Shown in pieces: positions 7,366 through 15,137 of a stretch of 18,972 nucleotides of DNA. Made by a program: the position numbers and the translations under genes. The stretch's first letter is position 1. Every line of letters begins with the position of its first letter. The stretch is from assembly GCA_046313675.1 (NCBI GenBank), contig JBKBXU010000045.1, forward strand, positions 1-18,972. Direction: 5' to 3'. The notes under the pieces are model-generated. The model ran no database searches and had not been told where the DNA came from. It saw only the letters and a program-made list of their open reading frames with translations. The stretch is from JBKBXU01 sp046313675 (GTDB taxonomy: Bacteria > Bacteroidota > Bacteroidia > Cytophagales > Cytophagaceae).

Positions 7366-8289
7366 ATGGAAGATTATAACAAAATAATAGAATCGTTAAA
7401 CGTTCGGTTCATCAAAGCAAAGAATATTAATATTCTTCAGGCAGTTACTGTAGAAAATTTCTATGACGTGGGTAACACCATTACGCTATTGCATAAAGGT
7501 GATCTTTCTCTGGGTGAAGAGAGAATAAAAGTTGCTGAAGGGGATATATTATTTGTACCCGGAGGAAAAATGACTTCCGTAACTTATGGCAAGGTAAATC
7601 CGGCAAGGCTTACCAATGAGGACATGTTAAACAACCGGGATAAGTATTTCAGCTCAAACCTGGATATTAATACCATTGGAGATGCTGACAATTCTTTTAC
7701 CTATGTTACTTTTGAAGCAAAAGTCTTTGACTCTGTTAATTTCTTTGCGTCACTTGATATACCTGCATTTATTATTTCTAACCGTCCTGAACTAGCCAGT
7801 GCGATTGTTGATGTTGCACGTGAAGACCTGCTTGACTTGCCCGGAAAGGAACGTTTGATCAAAATTTATACTGAAAAAATAGTTATTGAGATTGTAAGGC
7901 ATATTCTTGACAAGAGGCTTTTTGTGGAGCAATTGGCAACGAACAGCACGTACTTTAAGGATCCAAGACTTATTGATATTTTTGCCTTTATCAAGGAACA
8001 CCTGGGTGGTGACCTTTCCAATAAGGTTCTTGCCGGTGTAGCAAATGTTTCCGAAGACTATGTTGGCCAGTATTTCAAAATGCTGACAGGTATCAATCCT
8101 CAGGATTACATTGAATACCAACGCATGGAGATGGCGGTAAACCTTCTTCGTACATCTAAGAAAAGCATTCGTGAAATTGGCAGAGATGTAGGATATAAAG
8201 ACACCGCTTATTTCTGTAGAAGATTTAAGATGATGTTTGGAATACCTGCAGGTAAAATGCGTAGAAGAGAATCTTTGATGAATATTTAA
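7366..8289 (+). CDS. AraC-family transcriptional regulator
   Basis: A 307-residue DNA-binding protein. The C-terminal 100 residues form the AraC/XylS double helix-turn-helix: helix pair one around NKVLAGVANVSEDYVGQYF, the linker with NPQDYIEYQRMEMAVNLL, and helix pair two around SIREIGRDVGYKDTAYFCRRFK followed by the usual FGIPAGK-MRRR end. The N-terminal part has a beta-rich stretch (about residues 25-85, with HKGDLSLG and AEGDILFVPGG) that resembles a cupin-type sensor fold, but the ligand cannot be named. It has its own promoter, and its stop codon overlaps that of the convergent GGGP synthase gene, so their transcripts must overlap. Targets are unknown; the neighbouring dehydrogenase is a possibility only by position. 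Confidence 0.92.
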   Translation: MEDYNKIIESLNVRFIKAKNINILQAVTVENFYDVGNTITLLHKGDLSLGEERIKVAEGDILFVPGGKMTSVTYGKVNPARLTNEDMLNNRDKYFSSNLDINTIGDADNSFTYVTFEAKVFDSVNFFASLDIPAFIISNRPELASAIVDVAREDLLDLPGKERLIKIYTEKIVIEIVRHILDKRLFVEQLATNSTYFKDPRLIDIFAFIKEHLGGDLSNKVLAGVANVSEDYVGQYFKMLTGINPQDYIEYQRMEMAVNLLRTSKKSIREIGRDVGYKDTAYFCRRFKMMFGIPAGKMRRRESLMNI

Positions 8290-9053
8290 TTCATTCCCTT
8301 AACAAGAAGGGAAATTTCATTTAGGAAATTTACATCCGACTCAATGGCATTGCCAATTACGATCGTATCAGCCCCGGCCTGCAGTGCAGCTTGGGCTTTT
8401 TCTATGGTATTGATCCCACCCCCTACAATTAAAGGCACGTCAACAGTCTTTTCAACCATTGATATCATTTCGGGACTGATGGAATACATTGCCCCACTAC
8501 CACCGTCTAGGTACATTAGTTTCATTCCAAGCATTTGACCAGCTAAGGCTGTACATGCTGCAACAGATGGCTTATCAAAAGGAATGGGTGTGGTGTTGCT
8601 TATATAACTTACCGTGGTAGGTTTACCACAATCAACCAAGATGTAACCCGTTGGCAAAATCTCCAGGTTACTTTCCTTTAGCAAAGGCGCAGCTATTACA
8701 TGCTGGCCAATTAAAAAATCGGGGTTTCGCCCCGATATAAGTGAAAGAAGTAAAATGGCGTCTGCCTTGGAATCAATTTGCAAATTACTGCCTGGGAAAA
8801 TCACTATAGGCACACTGCTGTGAGCTTTTACCGTATGTACAATGGTGTTAAAGTTCTGTTTGGTAATAAGGCTGCCACCTATAAAAAAATAATCAATTCC
8901 AGCCGTCTCACCTGCTTCAGCTACTTCCCTGCACTTTTGTGAATCGAGCTTGTCGGGATCAAGTAAAACAGCAAAAGATTTTTTACCTTGCTTTTTATTG
9001 TTAAGAAACTTTTGAAGGACGTCCATTGGTTTGAGGCTCATTTGCCTTTGCAA
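8286..9053 (-). CDS. Geranylgeranylglyceryl / heptaprenylglyceryl phosphate synthase (PcrB-like)
   Basis: This TIM-barrel prenyltransferase joins a polyprenyl diphosphate to sn-glycerol-1-phosphate through an ether bond, the first committed step of archaeal-type lipids. Visible family motifs are FAVLLDPDK near the N-terminus, FIGGSLIT, IVIFPGSN, the YLDGGSGA loop, LIVGGGINT and IVIGNAIES; the last three form the phosphate-binding end of the barrel. At up to 255 residues it fits the group II enzymes known from Archaea and Bacteroidota. Several starts are possible: ATG 9053, 9041 or 9026. The last puts about 16 residues before the DPDK motif region and is also likely; every choice overlaps the upstream gene (stop at 9001). 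It is the last of three overlapping genes. Physiological product in bacteria is unclear. Confidence 0.92.
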   Translation of the reverse strand: MQRQMSLKPMDVLQKFLNNKKQGKKSFAVLLDPDKLDSQKCREVAEAGETAGIDYFFIGGSLITKQNFNTIVHTVKAHSSVPIVIFPGSNLQIDSKADAILLLSLISGRNPDFLIGQHVIAAPLLKESNLEILPTGYILVDCGKPTTVSYISNTTPIPFDKPSVAACTALAGQMLGMKLMYLDGGSGAMYSISPEMISMVEKTVDVPLIVGGGINTIEKAQAALQAGADTIVIGNAIESDVNFLNEISLLVKGMN

Positions 9054-9441
9054 TATACTTTAATTCTGCTTCACGAATATAAGCGGCAAGTTTTTCTTTC
9101 ACTATTCCGATTATAAACAGTGCAATATGCTCCTTTATCATCTTGACTATTGCCGACTCTTCTTTAGGCTGCTGAACAATCATTTGTGTATTAGGATCGG
9201 CATATACAACCTTCTGAGGCCCTTTTTCCTTCTTGCCTTTTTTAGAAAAAATCTTTTTGAAAACAAAATAAGCAACTAAAGCCCCACCTCCAATTAGTAA
9301 TGCTTTTGTCCCGATACCTTTAATATCTTCTTTTAAATCGTCCAACTCGTCAGTCAAAGCAGCCTCATACAGCTTTGTTCTGCGTGAAAGGGTCTCTTTT
9401 TCCTGTTCAAAATCATGTATAGGATCTTCCATAGCAATCAT
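9001..9441 (-). CDS. Hypothetical single-pass membrane protein
   Basis: A 146-residue protein of unknown function. Residues 1-40 are charged and probably helical (EQEKETLSRRTKLYEAALTD), then comes a glycine-rich membrane helix (about 47-62, ALLIGGGALVAYFVFKKIF), a lysine-rich stretch (FSKKGKKEKGPQK) that should stay in the cytoplasm, and a second moderately hydrophobic amphipathic segment (about 108-120, HIALFIIGIVKEKLAAYI). The layout resembles small YtxH-like or YqjD-like membrane-anchored proteins, but I do not recognise a named family. Its ATG overlaps the stop of the upstream holin-like gene (ATGA) and its 3' end runs into the GGGP synthase gene, implying coupled translation of all three. 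ATG 9432 is an alternative start. Confidence 0.75.
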   Translation of the reverse strand: MIAMEDPIHDFEQEKETLSRRTKLYEAALTDELDDLKEDIKGIGTKALLIGGGALVAYFVFKKIFSKKGKKEKGPQKVVYADPNTQMIVQQPKEESAIVKMIKEHIALFIIGIVKEKLAAYIREAELKYIAKANEPQTNGRPSKVS

Positions 9442-9803
9442 TTATTCTTTTTAGGGTTAAAAACTGAAGATGCCATACGATGAATTTTCCTATTTAAAAA
9501 TCCACTGTTTATGTTTATGGCAAGTATTATAGCGAAAAACAAATAAAATCCTGCAACAATAAGATAGCCCCAGAACATACTATTTAAAAGAGAATTCAGA
9601 AACCCTCCCACAGCTATACTTAAAAAGATGATTGTCATGAAAAAAGTAAAAGCCAACATGACTCCTATAGCTATCACAGTAAATACTGTGGCCGCTTTTT
9701 CCTGCAACTCCAACTTGAAAAGCTGGATACGGGCATCAATATACCCTTTAATAACATCCATCAGGGCATCTACCCCAAACATTTTAAAAAACCGATTCTC
9801 CAT
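9438..9803 (-). CDS. Holin-like membrane protein (Phage_holin_3_6 / YqjE / DUF1469 family)
   Basis: A 121-residue inner-membrane protein. An amphipathic N-terminal region (VDALMDVIKGYIDARIQLFKLELQEKAAT) precedes two strong membrane segments (about 40-68 and 75-100), and the cytoplasmic tail is basic (NPKKNK). This order is typical of the YqjE/DUF1469 group, called 'phage holin family' by similarity; no lysis gene or phage context is present, so a lysis role is unlikely. In enterobacteria relatives are encoded beside YqjD-type membrane proteins, and here too the next gene, overlapping by ATGA at 9438-9441, encodes a small membrane protein. It is the first gene of a three-gene unit ending with GGGP synthase. 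Confidence 0.82.
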   Translation of the reverse strand: MENRFFKMFGVDALMDVIKGYIDARIQLFKLELQEKAATVFTVIAIGVMLAFTFFMTIIFLSIAVGGFLNSLLNSMFWGYLIVAGFYLFFAIILAININSGFLNRKIHRMASSVFNPKKNK

Positions 9804-9907
9804 TTCTTGAACGTCTAAAAATAGGCAACTTACTATACAAGTCTAACCTTTTAAAATAATTTATGTTAAAAATTTCAATTTTAAAAATATAAAAAAAAGA
9901 ATATTTG

Positions 9908-10744
9908 TCATCGAACAGGAAGATTTGGAAGTATGAATTTCACTCCGACAGGCTTAAAAACATAGTTCACCGTAAAACCTACTGTTGGAGATACCCGATT
10001 TACCCTTCCTTCTTCAACAATAGGATTCCCTGCCCCGTCCGTCATTCCCAATCTGTAACTATAAAATGTATTTCGAAGAGCAAATATACCCAGATATAAA
10101 TTATTAGTAACATTATAAGCAAGATCAAGACGCAAGTCTGAGGAATTAATTCTCCTGATACGAAATACATCATTTGGAAACGTATAGAAAAAATTTCTGG
10201 TCGGACGAAATGAAGCCATGACAAAAAGATGCCTGTCCTCTTTTATTTTAAATGCTTTTATCAGGGCTGCTGAAAATGAAAGCCGGCCAATCGCCGGATA
10301 GGATCGTCCATTTTGAGGTTGCGTATGTTGATGTTCTAAAGCCAATTCTTTAATAAAATACAAACTTTTAATCTTTCCTCTATGGCTTAAGTTAACACGC
10401 CCAATCATAAAATTTTCAAAAGGACTTAATTCATACCGCCCGGAAACACCACCATACCAATTTTCGGTAAAGGCATGTTCATAGCCAAGCACTGTACGAT
10501 TTAAATGAGTATTGGCCGGAAAGGTAAGGCCATATAAAGGCCTAACGGCGCTTTGGACATTATTCTCAAGATAAAAAAAACTACCTGAAGACAGATAATG
10601 ATCATACCTCAGTATTCCATGAAACTGTAAGGGGTTATAAATTTTAAATAAATTTTCAGAAGCTTGTGACTGTGCCGTAGCTTGTATTGCTGCCGTACAG
10701 ACCGAGATAAAAATAAAGATGCATTTGAAAAATTTATTCAACAC
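9908..10744 (-). CDS. Predicted outer-membrane beta-barrel protein of the pst-phoU operon
   Basis: A 278-residue secreted protein. A signal peptide (FFKCIFIFISVCTAAIQATA, cleavage probably near residue 24) is followed by alternating hydrophobic/polar strands with aromatic girdles, such as GILRYDHYLSSGSFFYLE, WYGGVSGRYEL and LFVMASFRPTRNFFYTF. The C-terminal region (VGFTVNYVFKP) looks like a final strand. This suggests a small barrel of about 10-12 strands, perhaps distantly like DUF2490-type proteins; I do not recognise a named family. It starts 3 nt after the phoU stop, so it should be co-transcribed with the phosphate operon. A role as phosphate-regulated porin or envelope protein is inferred from that position and is not shown by any motif. 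Confidence 0.72.
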   Translation of the reverse strand: MLNKFFKCIFIFISVCTAAIQATAQSQASENLFKIYNPLQFHGILRYDHYLSSGSFFYLENNVQSAVRPLYGLTFPANTHLNRTVLGYEHAFTENWYGGVSGRYELSPFENFMIGRVNLSHRGKIKSLYFIKELALEHQHTQPQNGRSYPAIGRLSFSAALIKAFKIKEDRHLFVMASFRPTRNFFYTFPNDVFRIRRINSSDLRLDLAYNVTNNLYLGIFALRNTFYSYRLGMTDGAGNPIVEEGRVNRVSPTVGFTVNYVFKPVGVKFILPNLPVR

Positions 10745-10747
10745 TGA

Positions 10748-11419
10748 TTATAGGTTTTTACGCTTATGCTTTAGCACTTTCGCTTTTACATAAAATATAA
10801 TTTCTTCTGCGATGTTGGTAATATAGTCTCCTACACGCTCCATTTTCCTAATGATGGATAATAAATAAATGGCATGAAGGATTTTTTCAGGGTCTTTCTC
10901 TTCCTTCAGATACGCCGTAATTACCATATTAGCAGATACATTTATTTCATCCATTATTTCATCCTTGCTGAATAACGTACGAGCCAACTGTGTATTATCC
11001 GTCTCAAAGGACTCGCTTAAAATATTCATCATATCTATTGCTGTATCGGTCATTTCCTTAAATCTGAGTTCCGCTATCAGCTTCTTATCAAAAGGATTAT
11101 CGCAACGTATGACATATTGCGCTATCCCCTTAGAATTATCTCCTATCCTTTCAAGGTCAGAAACCAACTTTAAAGAAGCAACCACAAATCGCAAGTCGAT
11201 GGCCACCGGACTAAACAAAGCAAGAATATGTTCACACTTACTGTCGATGATCAACTCACTGGCATTAACCCTTTTTTCATTCTTGTTCACCTCCATTGCA
11301 AGATCTTTGTCAAACGTATAAAAGGCAGTGACGGACTTGTCAAATTGCCCCTTAACCAAAAAGATCATATCGCTCAGTTCGGTTTTAAGTGCCCCTAATT
11401 CAGTTTCCAGCAAATTCAT
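10748..11419 (-). CDS. phoU: Phosphate signalling complex protein PhoU
   Basis: PhoU is a cytoplasmic all-helical protein that couples the state of the Pst transporter to the PhoR/PhoB two-component system and limits phosphate uptake. The sequence has two PhoU repeats of about 90 residues each: the first contains AFYTFDKDLAMEVNKNEKRVNASELIIDSKCEHILALF, here cut for length by its motifs DKDLA and E-KRVN, and the second contains RTLFSKDEIMDEIN. After each comes the family pattern S-L-RM/LERIGDN (LVSDLERIGDNSKGIA and IIRKMERVGDYITNIAEE). The 223-residue length is normal. It follows pstB after 34 nt and precedes the barrel gene by 3 nt. The PhoR/PhoB partners are not in this window. Confidence 0.95.
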   Translation of the reverse strand: MNLLETELGALKTELSDMIFLVKGQFDKSVTAFYTFDKDLAMEVNKNEKRVNASELIIDSKCEHILALFSPVAIDLRFVVASLKLVSDLERIGDNSKGIAQYVIRCDNPFDKKLIAELRFKEMTDTAIDMMNILSESFETDNTQLARTLFSKDEIMDEINVSANMVITAYLKEEKDPEKILHAIYLLSIIRKMERVGDYITNIAEEIIFYVKAKVLKHKRKNL

Positions 11420-11453
11420 ATAAGGAATCTTTAATTTTTAATAATAGCAATAT

Positions 11454-12203
11454 TTATCCAAATCTACCTGTAATATAGTTCTGGGTTTGATGATTTTTTG
11501 GATTAGTAAAAATATTTCGGGTATCATCATACTCTATTAATTCTCCCATGTAAAAAAATGCTGTTTTGTCACTTGTTCGTGAAGCCTGTTGCATGTTATG
11601 GGTTACTATAATGATGGTATACTTGCTCTTCAGATTATATATAAGCTCTTCTATCTTTACAGAAGAAATCGGATCAAGGGCGGAGGCAGGTTCGTCCATG
11701 AGCAATACCGAGGGCAATACAGCCAAAGCACGGGCAATACAAAGTCTTTGTTGTTGCCCACCGGAAAGAGCAAAGGCAGATTTTTTCAATTTGTCCTTAA
11801 CCTCATCCCAAATTGCGGCTTGACGCAGTGAAGTTTCAACCTTCTCTTCAATAACCTTTTTGTTTGTAATTCCATTGACCTTTAAACCGTAAGCAACATT
11901 TTCAAAAATGCTTTTTGGGAAAGGGTTTGGCTTTTGAAAAACCATGCCTACCGTTTTCCTTAGCTCGTTTACATTTACCTTGTCTTTATAAACATCAACC
12001 CCGTCAATTATAACATCTCCTTGAATTTTGACATTTTCAATCAGGTCATTCATTCGGTTAAAGAGCCGTAAAAATGTTGATTTACCACATCCGGAAGGGC
12101 CTATCAAAGCCGTTACTGTATGCTTTTTCATACCCATGCTAATGTTCTTTAAAACATGGTCGTTGCCGTAATAAACATTTACATTTTTAGCCTCTATTTT
12201 CAT
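11454..12203 (-). CDS. pstB: Phosphate ABC transporter ATP-binding protein PstB
   Basis: ATPase subunit of the high-affinity phosphate importer, acting as a dimer on the cytoplasmic side of PstC/PstA. All ABC motifs are present: Walker A GPSGCGKST (residues 35-43), Q-loop VFQKPNPFPKSIFENVAYG (Gln90), signature LSGGQQQR (146-153), Walker B VLLMDEP (166-172) and the switch histidine in IIVTHN (His202). The KPNPFP-SI-ENV segment after the Q-loop is characteristic of PstB rather than other ABC ATPases. The 249-residue length is normal for the family. It follows pstA by 24 nt and precedes phoU by 34 nt. Confidence 0.97.
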   Translation of the reverse strand: MKIEAKNVNVYYGNDHVLKNISMGMKKHTVTALIGPSGCGKSTFLRLFNRMNDLIENVKIQGDVIIDGVDVYKDKVNVNELRKTVGMVFQKPNPFPKSIFENVAYGLKVNGITNKKVIEEKVETSLRQAAIWDEVKDKLKKSAFALSGGQQQRLCIARALAVLPSVLLMDEPASALDPISSVKIEELIYNLKSKYTIIIVTHNMQQASRTSDKTAFFYMGELIEYDDTRNIFTNPKNHQTQNYITGRFG

Positions 12204-12227
12204 TTATCAATTGATGTTAAAACCTTT

Positions 12228-13124
12228 CTAGTTCCACTTTGATTTTTTCTGCCATTTATGACGGAGAAAAACAGCTATTCCATTCATTATAAAAGTAATA
12301 AATAAAAGGATTATAATAGCAGAAGCAGCATTTATGGTAAATTCTTTTTGTGGGCGGCTTACCCAGTTATAAATTTGCATGGGTAACACAGTAAAGGAAT
12401 CCATGATTCCTTCAGGAGCAAAAGGCACATACATTAATGCTCCTACAACAATCAAGGGAGCTGTTTCCCCGATTGCCCGGGAAATCGCCAGGATCACACC
12501 AGTTATAATCCCTGCCATGGAAGCGGGTAAAACCTGATTCCAGATTGTTTGCCACTTAGAGGCCCCTAAAGCAAAAGAAGCTTCCCTAATAGTATTTGGC
12601 ACTGCCTTAATCGCTTCTCTGGTTGAAACGATAATAATGGGCAGAATGAGCAGAGCAAGCGTCAATGCTCCGGTAAAAACACTTGCCCCTAGCCCCAGTA
12701 TACGTCCAAAAAGCTCTAAACCCAACAAACCATATATAATGGATGGTATACCGGCAAGATTAGCAATATTGACCTCCAGAATATTGGAAAAACGACCTTT
12801 TTTATTGTATTCCTCCAAATAAATACCGGCACCCACACCAATTGGAAATGCGATTGCTGTAGTCATAATCATTATCCATAATGTGCCAATCCATGCAGTG
12901 TAAATACCTGCACGTTCCGGCATCCTGGATGGAGGATTAAAAAGAAAATCCCAATCAAGGCGAGCCCATCCCCGATTGAACACATCGAATAACAATAGCC
13001 CAAGCACTATTACACCAATACAGGTACAGAATATGGCAAAGTACTTAAAAAGGTTATCCTGAAATTCATATTTCCTAATAACCTTAAAGTACCTCAGCCT
13101 TTTCCGAAGCTTTCTTTTATTCAT
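12228..13124 (-). CDS. pstA: Phosphate ABC transporter permease PstA
   Basis: One of the two inner-membrane permeases of the phosphate importer. It has a basic cytoplasmic N-terminus, a first helix around FAIFCTCIGVIVLGLLLFDV, the PstA-typical ERAGIYTAWIGTLW and GIYLEEY motifs, ANLAGIPSIIYGLLGLELF, and the EAA loop that contacts PstB (EASFALGASKWQTIWNQVLPA shortened to its core EASFALGASK), followed by ISRAIGETAPL. About six helices are expected. I chose ATG 13124 (298 residues), which starts 10 nt after the pstC stop; an in-frame ATG at 13181 would give 317 residues but overlap the well-conserved pstC end by 47 nt. Both remain possible. Confidence 0.93.
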   Translation of the reverse strand: MNKRKLRKRLRYFKVIRKYEFQDNLFKYFAIFCTCIGVIVLGLLLFDVFNRGWARLDWDFLFNPPSRMPERAGIYTAWIGTLWIMIMTTAIAFPIGVGAGIYLEEYNKKGRFSNILEVNIANLAGIPSIIYGLLGLELFGRILGLGASVFTGALTLALLILPIIIVSTREAIKAVPNTIREASFALGASKWQTIWNQVLPASMAGIITGVILAISRAIGETAPLIVVGALMYVPFAPEGIMDSFTVLPMQIYNWVSRPQKEFTINAASAIIILLFITFIMNGIAVFLRHKWQKKSKWN

Positions 13125-13134
13125 AGGCCCAGAC

Positions 13135-14010
13135 TTATCTATAGGCTTGCGTAAATCTTCTTTTAAGCCAGAAACTGACATTGTTAAGTATAAAAGTGAT
13201 TATAAATAATGAAATTCCAACTGCAAATATGGTTCTGTACTCAAGGGAATCATGAGGTACATCTCCCTGACTCACCTGCACAATATACGTTGTCGCCGTT
13301 TCTATAGGCACCATAGGGTTTAATGTTAACCTTGGCTGTTGCCCCGCAGCAATAGCCACAATCATAGTTTCACCGATTGCTCTTGAAACAGCCAATATAA
13401 ACGACACCGCGATTCCCGATAAGGCCGCAGGTACAATTACCTTCCAGGCAGTTTGAAATCTTGTTGAACCTAAAGCAAAGGCTCCTTCCCTAAGCGATTT
13501 TGGAACGGCAGACAATGCATCCTCACTCAATGAAGAAATCATCGGAAGGATCATAATCCCCATCACAATGCCAGGTGAGAGCGCATTAAAACCTGACAAA
13601 CCAGGTATTACAGATTGTAACGCCGGTGTCACAAAAACCAAGGCAAAATATCCATATACCACCGTCGGAACTGCTGCCAGAATCTCGAGAACAGGCTTGA
13701 CGATGTTTCTTGTCCTGGAAGGAGCATATTGACTCAAATATATGGCAATAGATAAACCCAAAGGAATGGCCACAATAATAGCAATGGCTGTGGTAAGCAA
13801 GGTGCCACTCAGTAAAGGAAGTATACCAAAATGCTTTTCAGCAAACAAGGGAGTCCACTGAGTATCTGTTAAAAAGTCGATGATTGATACCTCACTAAAA
13901 AAGTTGAATGTCTCATACAGAAGCACTCCGATAATACTTAATGTAGTAAGAATGGTTATTAAGCTGCAGAGAAACAGGAGCTTTTCAATAATTTTTTCTT
14001 TCATGCTCAC
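13135..14010 (-). CDS. pstC: Phosphate ABC transporter permease PstC
   Basis: Second inner-membrane permease of the phosphate importer, pairing with PstA. About six helices are visible, beginning with LLFLCSLITILTTLSIIGV. Family motifs are FGILPLLSGTLLTT, the GLSIAIYLSQYAP loop, EILAAVPTVVYGYFAL, the EAA loop EGAFALGSTRFQTAWK and VSRAIGETMIVAIAAGQQP. The position directly after pstS supports PstC rather than PstA. The start is either GTG 14010, which overlaps the pstS stop by 4 nt (GTGA), or ATG 14004, two codons on, which leaves a 2-nt gap; the protein differs by only two residues. The 291-residue length is normal for the family. Confidence 0.94.
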   Translation of the reverse strand: MSMKEKIIEKLLFLCSLITILTTLSIIGVLLYETFNFFSEVSIIDFLTDTQWTPLFAEKHFGILPLLSGTLLTTAIAIIVAIPLGLSIAIYLSQYAPSRTRNIVKPVLEILAAVPTVVYGYFALVFVTPALQSVIPGLSGFNALSPGIVMGIMILPMISSLSEDALSAVPKSLREGAFALGSTRFQTAWKVIVPAALSGIAVSFILAVSRAIGETMIVAIAAGQQPRLTLNPMVPIETATTYIVQVSQGDVPHDSLEYRTIFAVGISLFIITFILNNVSFWLKRRFTQAYR

Positions 14011-14981
14011 TCGTCTCCTTGTATTAGTTCTTCCAGCTTAATCCCTACACTTGTTTCAAGCGTCAAAAATATGGAACCCGGAACTCTGTTTTCCACTCTT
14101 TTCAGTAAGCGTGTATATATCTCTTCAGGAAGAGGAACGTACCCCGATTCCAACACAAGTTTCGGCGCATTAGAAAGGTAATATGTAATAAATCTGTTCA
14201 CTTCGGGCTTGTCCATTGATGCAACATTTACATAGATAAGCAGCGGACGCGAAAGAGGCTGATAAATTCCGCTTCTTACAGACTGAGGGTTGGGTGTTAC
14301 AGGCCCATTGCCTTTGCCGTCATCTATGGCAACTAATTTAAGAATATTATGATTGGCTTCATAATAATCAAGTCCGAAATAGCCTAAGGCTTTAACATCC
14401 GTAGAAATTCCCTGAACAAGGACATTGTCATCTTCGCTGGCCGTATAATCTCCCCTGGAAGCCTTGGCTTTCCCTACAATAGCTTCAGTAAAATAATCAA
14501 ACGTTCCGGATTGAGTTCCTGCGCCGAATAAATGAATTTCTTCATCCGGCCAGCCCTCACGAACCTGATTCCATCGCTTGACTTTACCCTGTGCTTCCGG
14601 CTCCCATATTTTCTTTAATTCAGCTACTGTCAAATAATCTACCCAATGATTATCCGGATGCACAACCACAGCCAAACCATCAAAGGCTACAGGTATTTCC
14701 ATGTATGCCAGGCCTGCTGCCGCCATAGCCTCATCTTCGGCTTTCTTGATTGGTCGTGAAGCATTGGCAATATCCAATTCATTCCGGATAAATTTTTTAA
14801 ACCCACCACCTGTACCGGATACGCCAATGGTAATATTTACATTTCTGTGTTCCCACATAAAATCTTCCGCCACGGCCTCCGTAATAGGATATACAGTACT
14901 TGAACCATCAATAAAAACTTTTGGCCTTTTAACACAGGAGAAGTTTAAAAAGACAAGAAGGATTAGGAATAGTTTCCTCAT
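14007..14981 (-). CDS. pstS: Phosphate ABC transporter substrate-binding lipoprotein PstS
   Basis: High-affinity phosphate-binding protein that delivers phosphate to PstC/PstA. The N-terminus MRKLFLILLVFLNFSC is a lipoprotein signal ending in Cys16, so the mature protein is probably lipid-anchored facing the periplasm. Phosphate-binding loops typical of PstS follow: IDGSSTVYPITEA, GVSGTGGGFKKF with DIANASRPI, and GAGTQSGTFDYFTEA with SRGDYTASEDDNVLV. I chose ATG 14981 (324 residues); the in-frame ATG at 15020 would put extra residues before the signal peptide and lies inside the proposed Pho box and upstream of the promoter. It is the first gene of pstS-pstC-pstA-pstB-phoU-barrel. Regulation by phosphate starvation is expected and supported by repeats upstream. 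Confidence 0.95.
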   Translation of the reverse strand: MRKLFLILLVFLNFSCVKRPKVFIDGSSTVYPITEAVAEDFMWEHRNVNITIGVSGTGGGFKKFIRNELDIANASRPIKKAEDEAMAAAGLAYMEIPVAFDGLAVVVHPDNHWVDYLTVAELKKIWEPEAQGKVKRWNQVREGWPDEEIHLFGAGTQSGTFDYFTEAIVGKAKASRGDYTASEDDNVLVQGISTDVKALGYFGLDYYEANHNILKLVAIDDGKGNGPVTPNPQSVRSGIYQPLSRPLLIYVNVASMDKPEVNRFITYYLSNAPKLVLESGYVPLPEEIYTRLLKRVENRVPGSIFLTLETSVGIKLEELIQGDE

Positions 14982-14996
14982 TAAAGTATCTGATTG

Positions 14997-15004
14997 TAAA
15001 AGTA
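14997..15004 (-). promoter_or_regulatory. Possible -7 box of the pst operon promoter
   Basis: On the minus strand, TACTTTTA (15004-14997) differs by one base from TAnnTTTG. No good -33 TTTG lies at the usual distance; instead the Pho-box-like site at 15018-15042 ends 13 bp upstream, as expected for an activator-dependent promoter. Transcription would start near 14990, leaving a leader of only about 10 nt. Confidence 0.35.
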
Positions 15005-15017
15005 AAATTAGCAATTG

Positions 15018-15042
15018 CAATATTACCGAATTGTTAAATTTA
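15018..15042. promoter_or_regulatory. Putative Pho box, pstS-proximal copy
   Basis: On the plus strand, TATTACCGAAT (15021-15031) is followed directly by TGTTAAATTTA, so the TRTTA cores are 11 bp apart, the period of PhoB-type direct repeats. The 21 bp at 15018-15038 match 17 of 21 positions of the distal copy at 15138-15158. It lies about 13 bp upstream of the proposed pstS -7 box. No regulator-binding data support it; assignment is by pattern and context. Confidence 0.5.
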
Positions 15043-15137
15043 ACATTTCAATGTATATAGATTTGCCTTCTTAATTCCTGAAGAGTAATATTAATTTTCA
15101 CATTAAAACGAAAATAGCTATATGAACAGCCTTTTTC

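Noticed and set aside
9438..9803. Prophage or lysis cassette suggested by the 'phage holin' family name
   Set aside because: No endolysin, structural phage gene, integrase or attachment site is present, and YqjE/DUF1469 proteins are common chromosomal membrane proteins.
9841..9900. AT-only inverted repeat (AAAATT/AATTTT) behind the barrel gene as a terminator
   Set aside because: The stem has no G:C pairs and would be weak; the T-rich stretch next to it could still end transcription, but I cannot support a call.
13125..13181. Longer pstA start (ATG 13181)
   Set aside because: It overlaps the conserved 3' end of pstC by 47 nt, while ATG 13124 leaves a normal 10-nt gap; not excluded, but less likely.
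14982..15020. Longer pstS start (ATG 15020)
   Set aside because: It would add residues before a lipoprotein signal peptide and begins inside the proposed Pho box, upstream of the likely transcription start.
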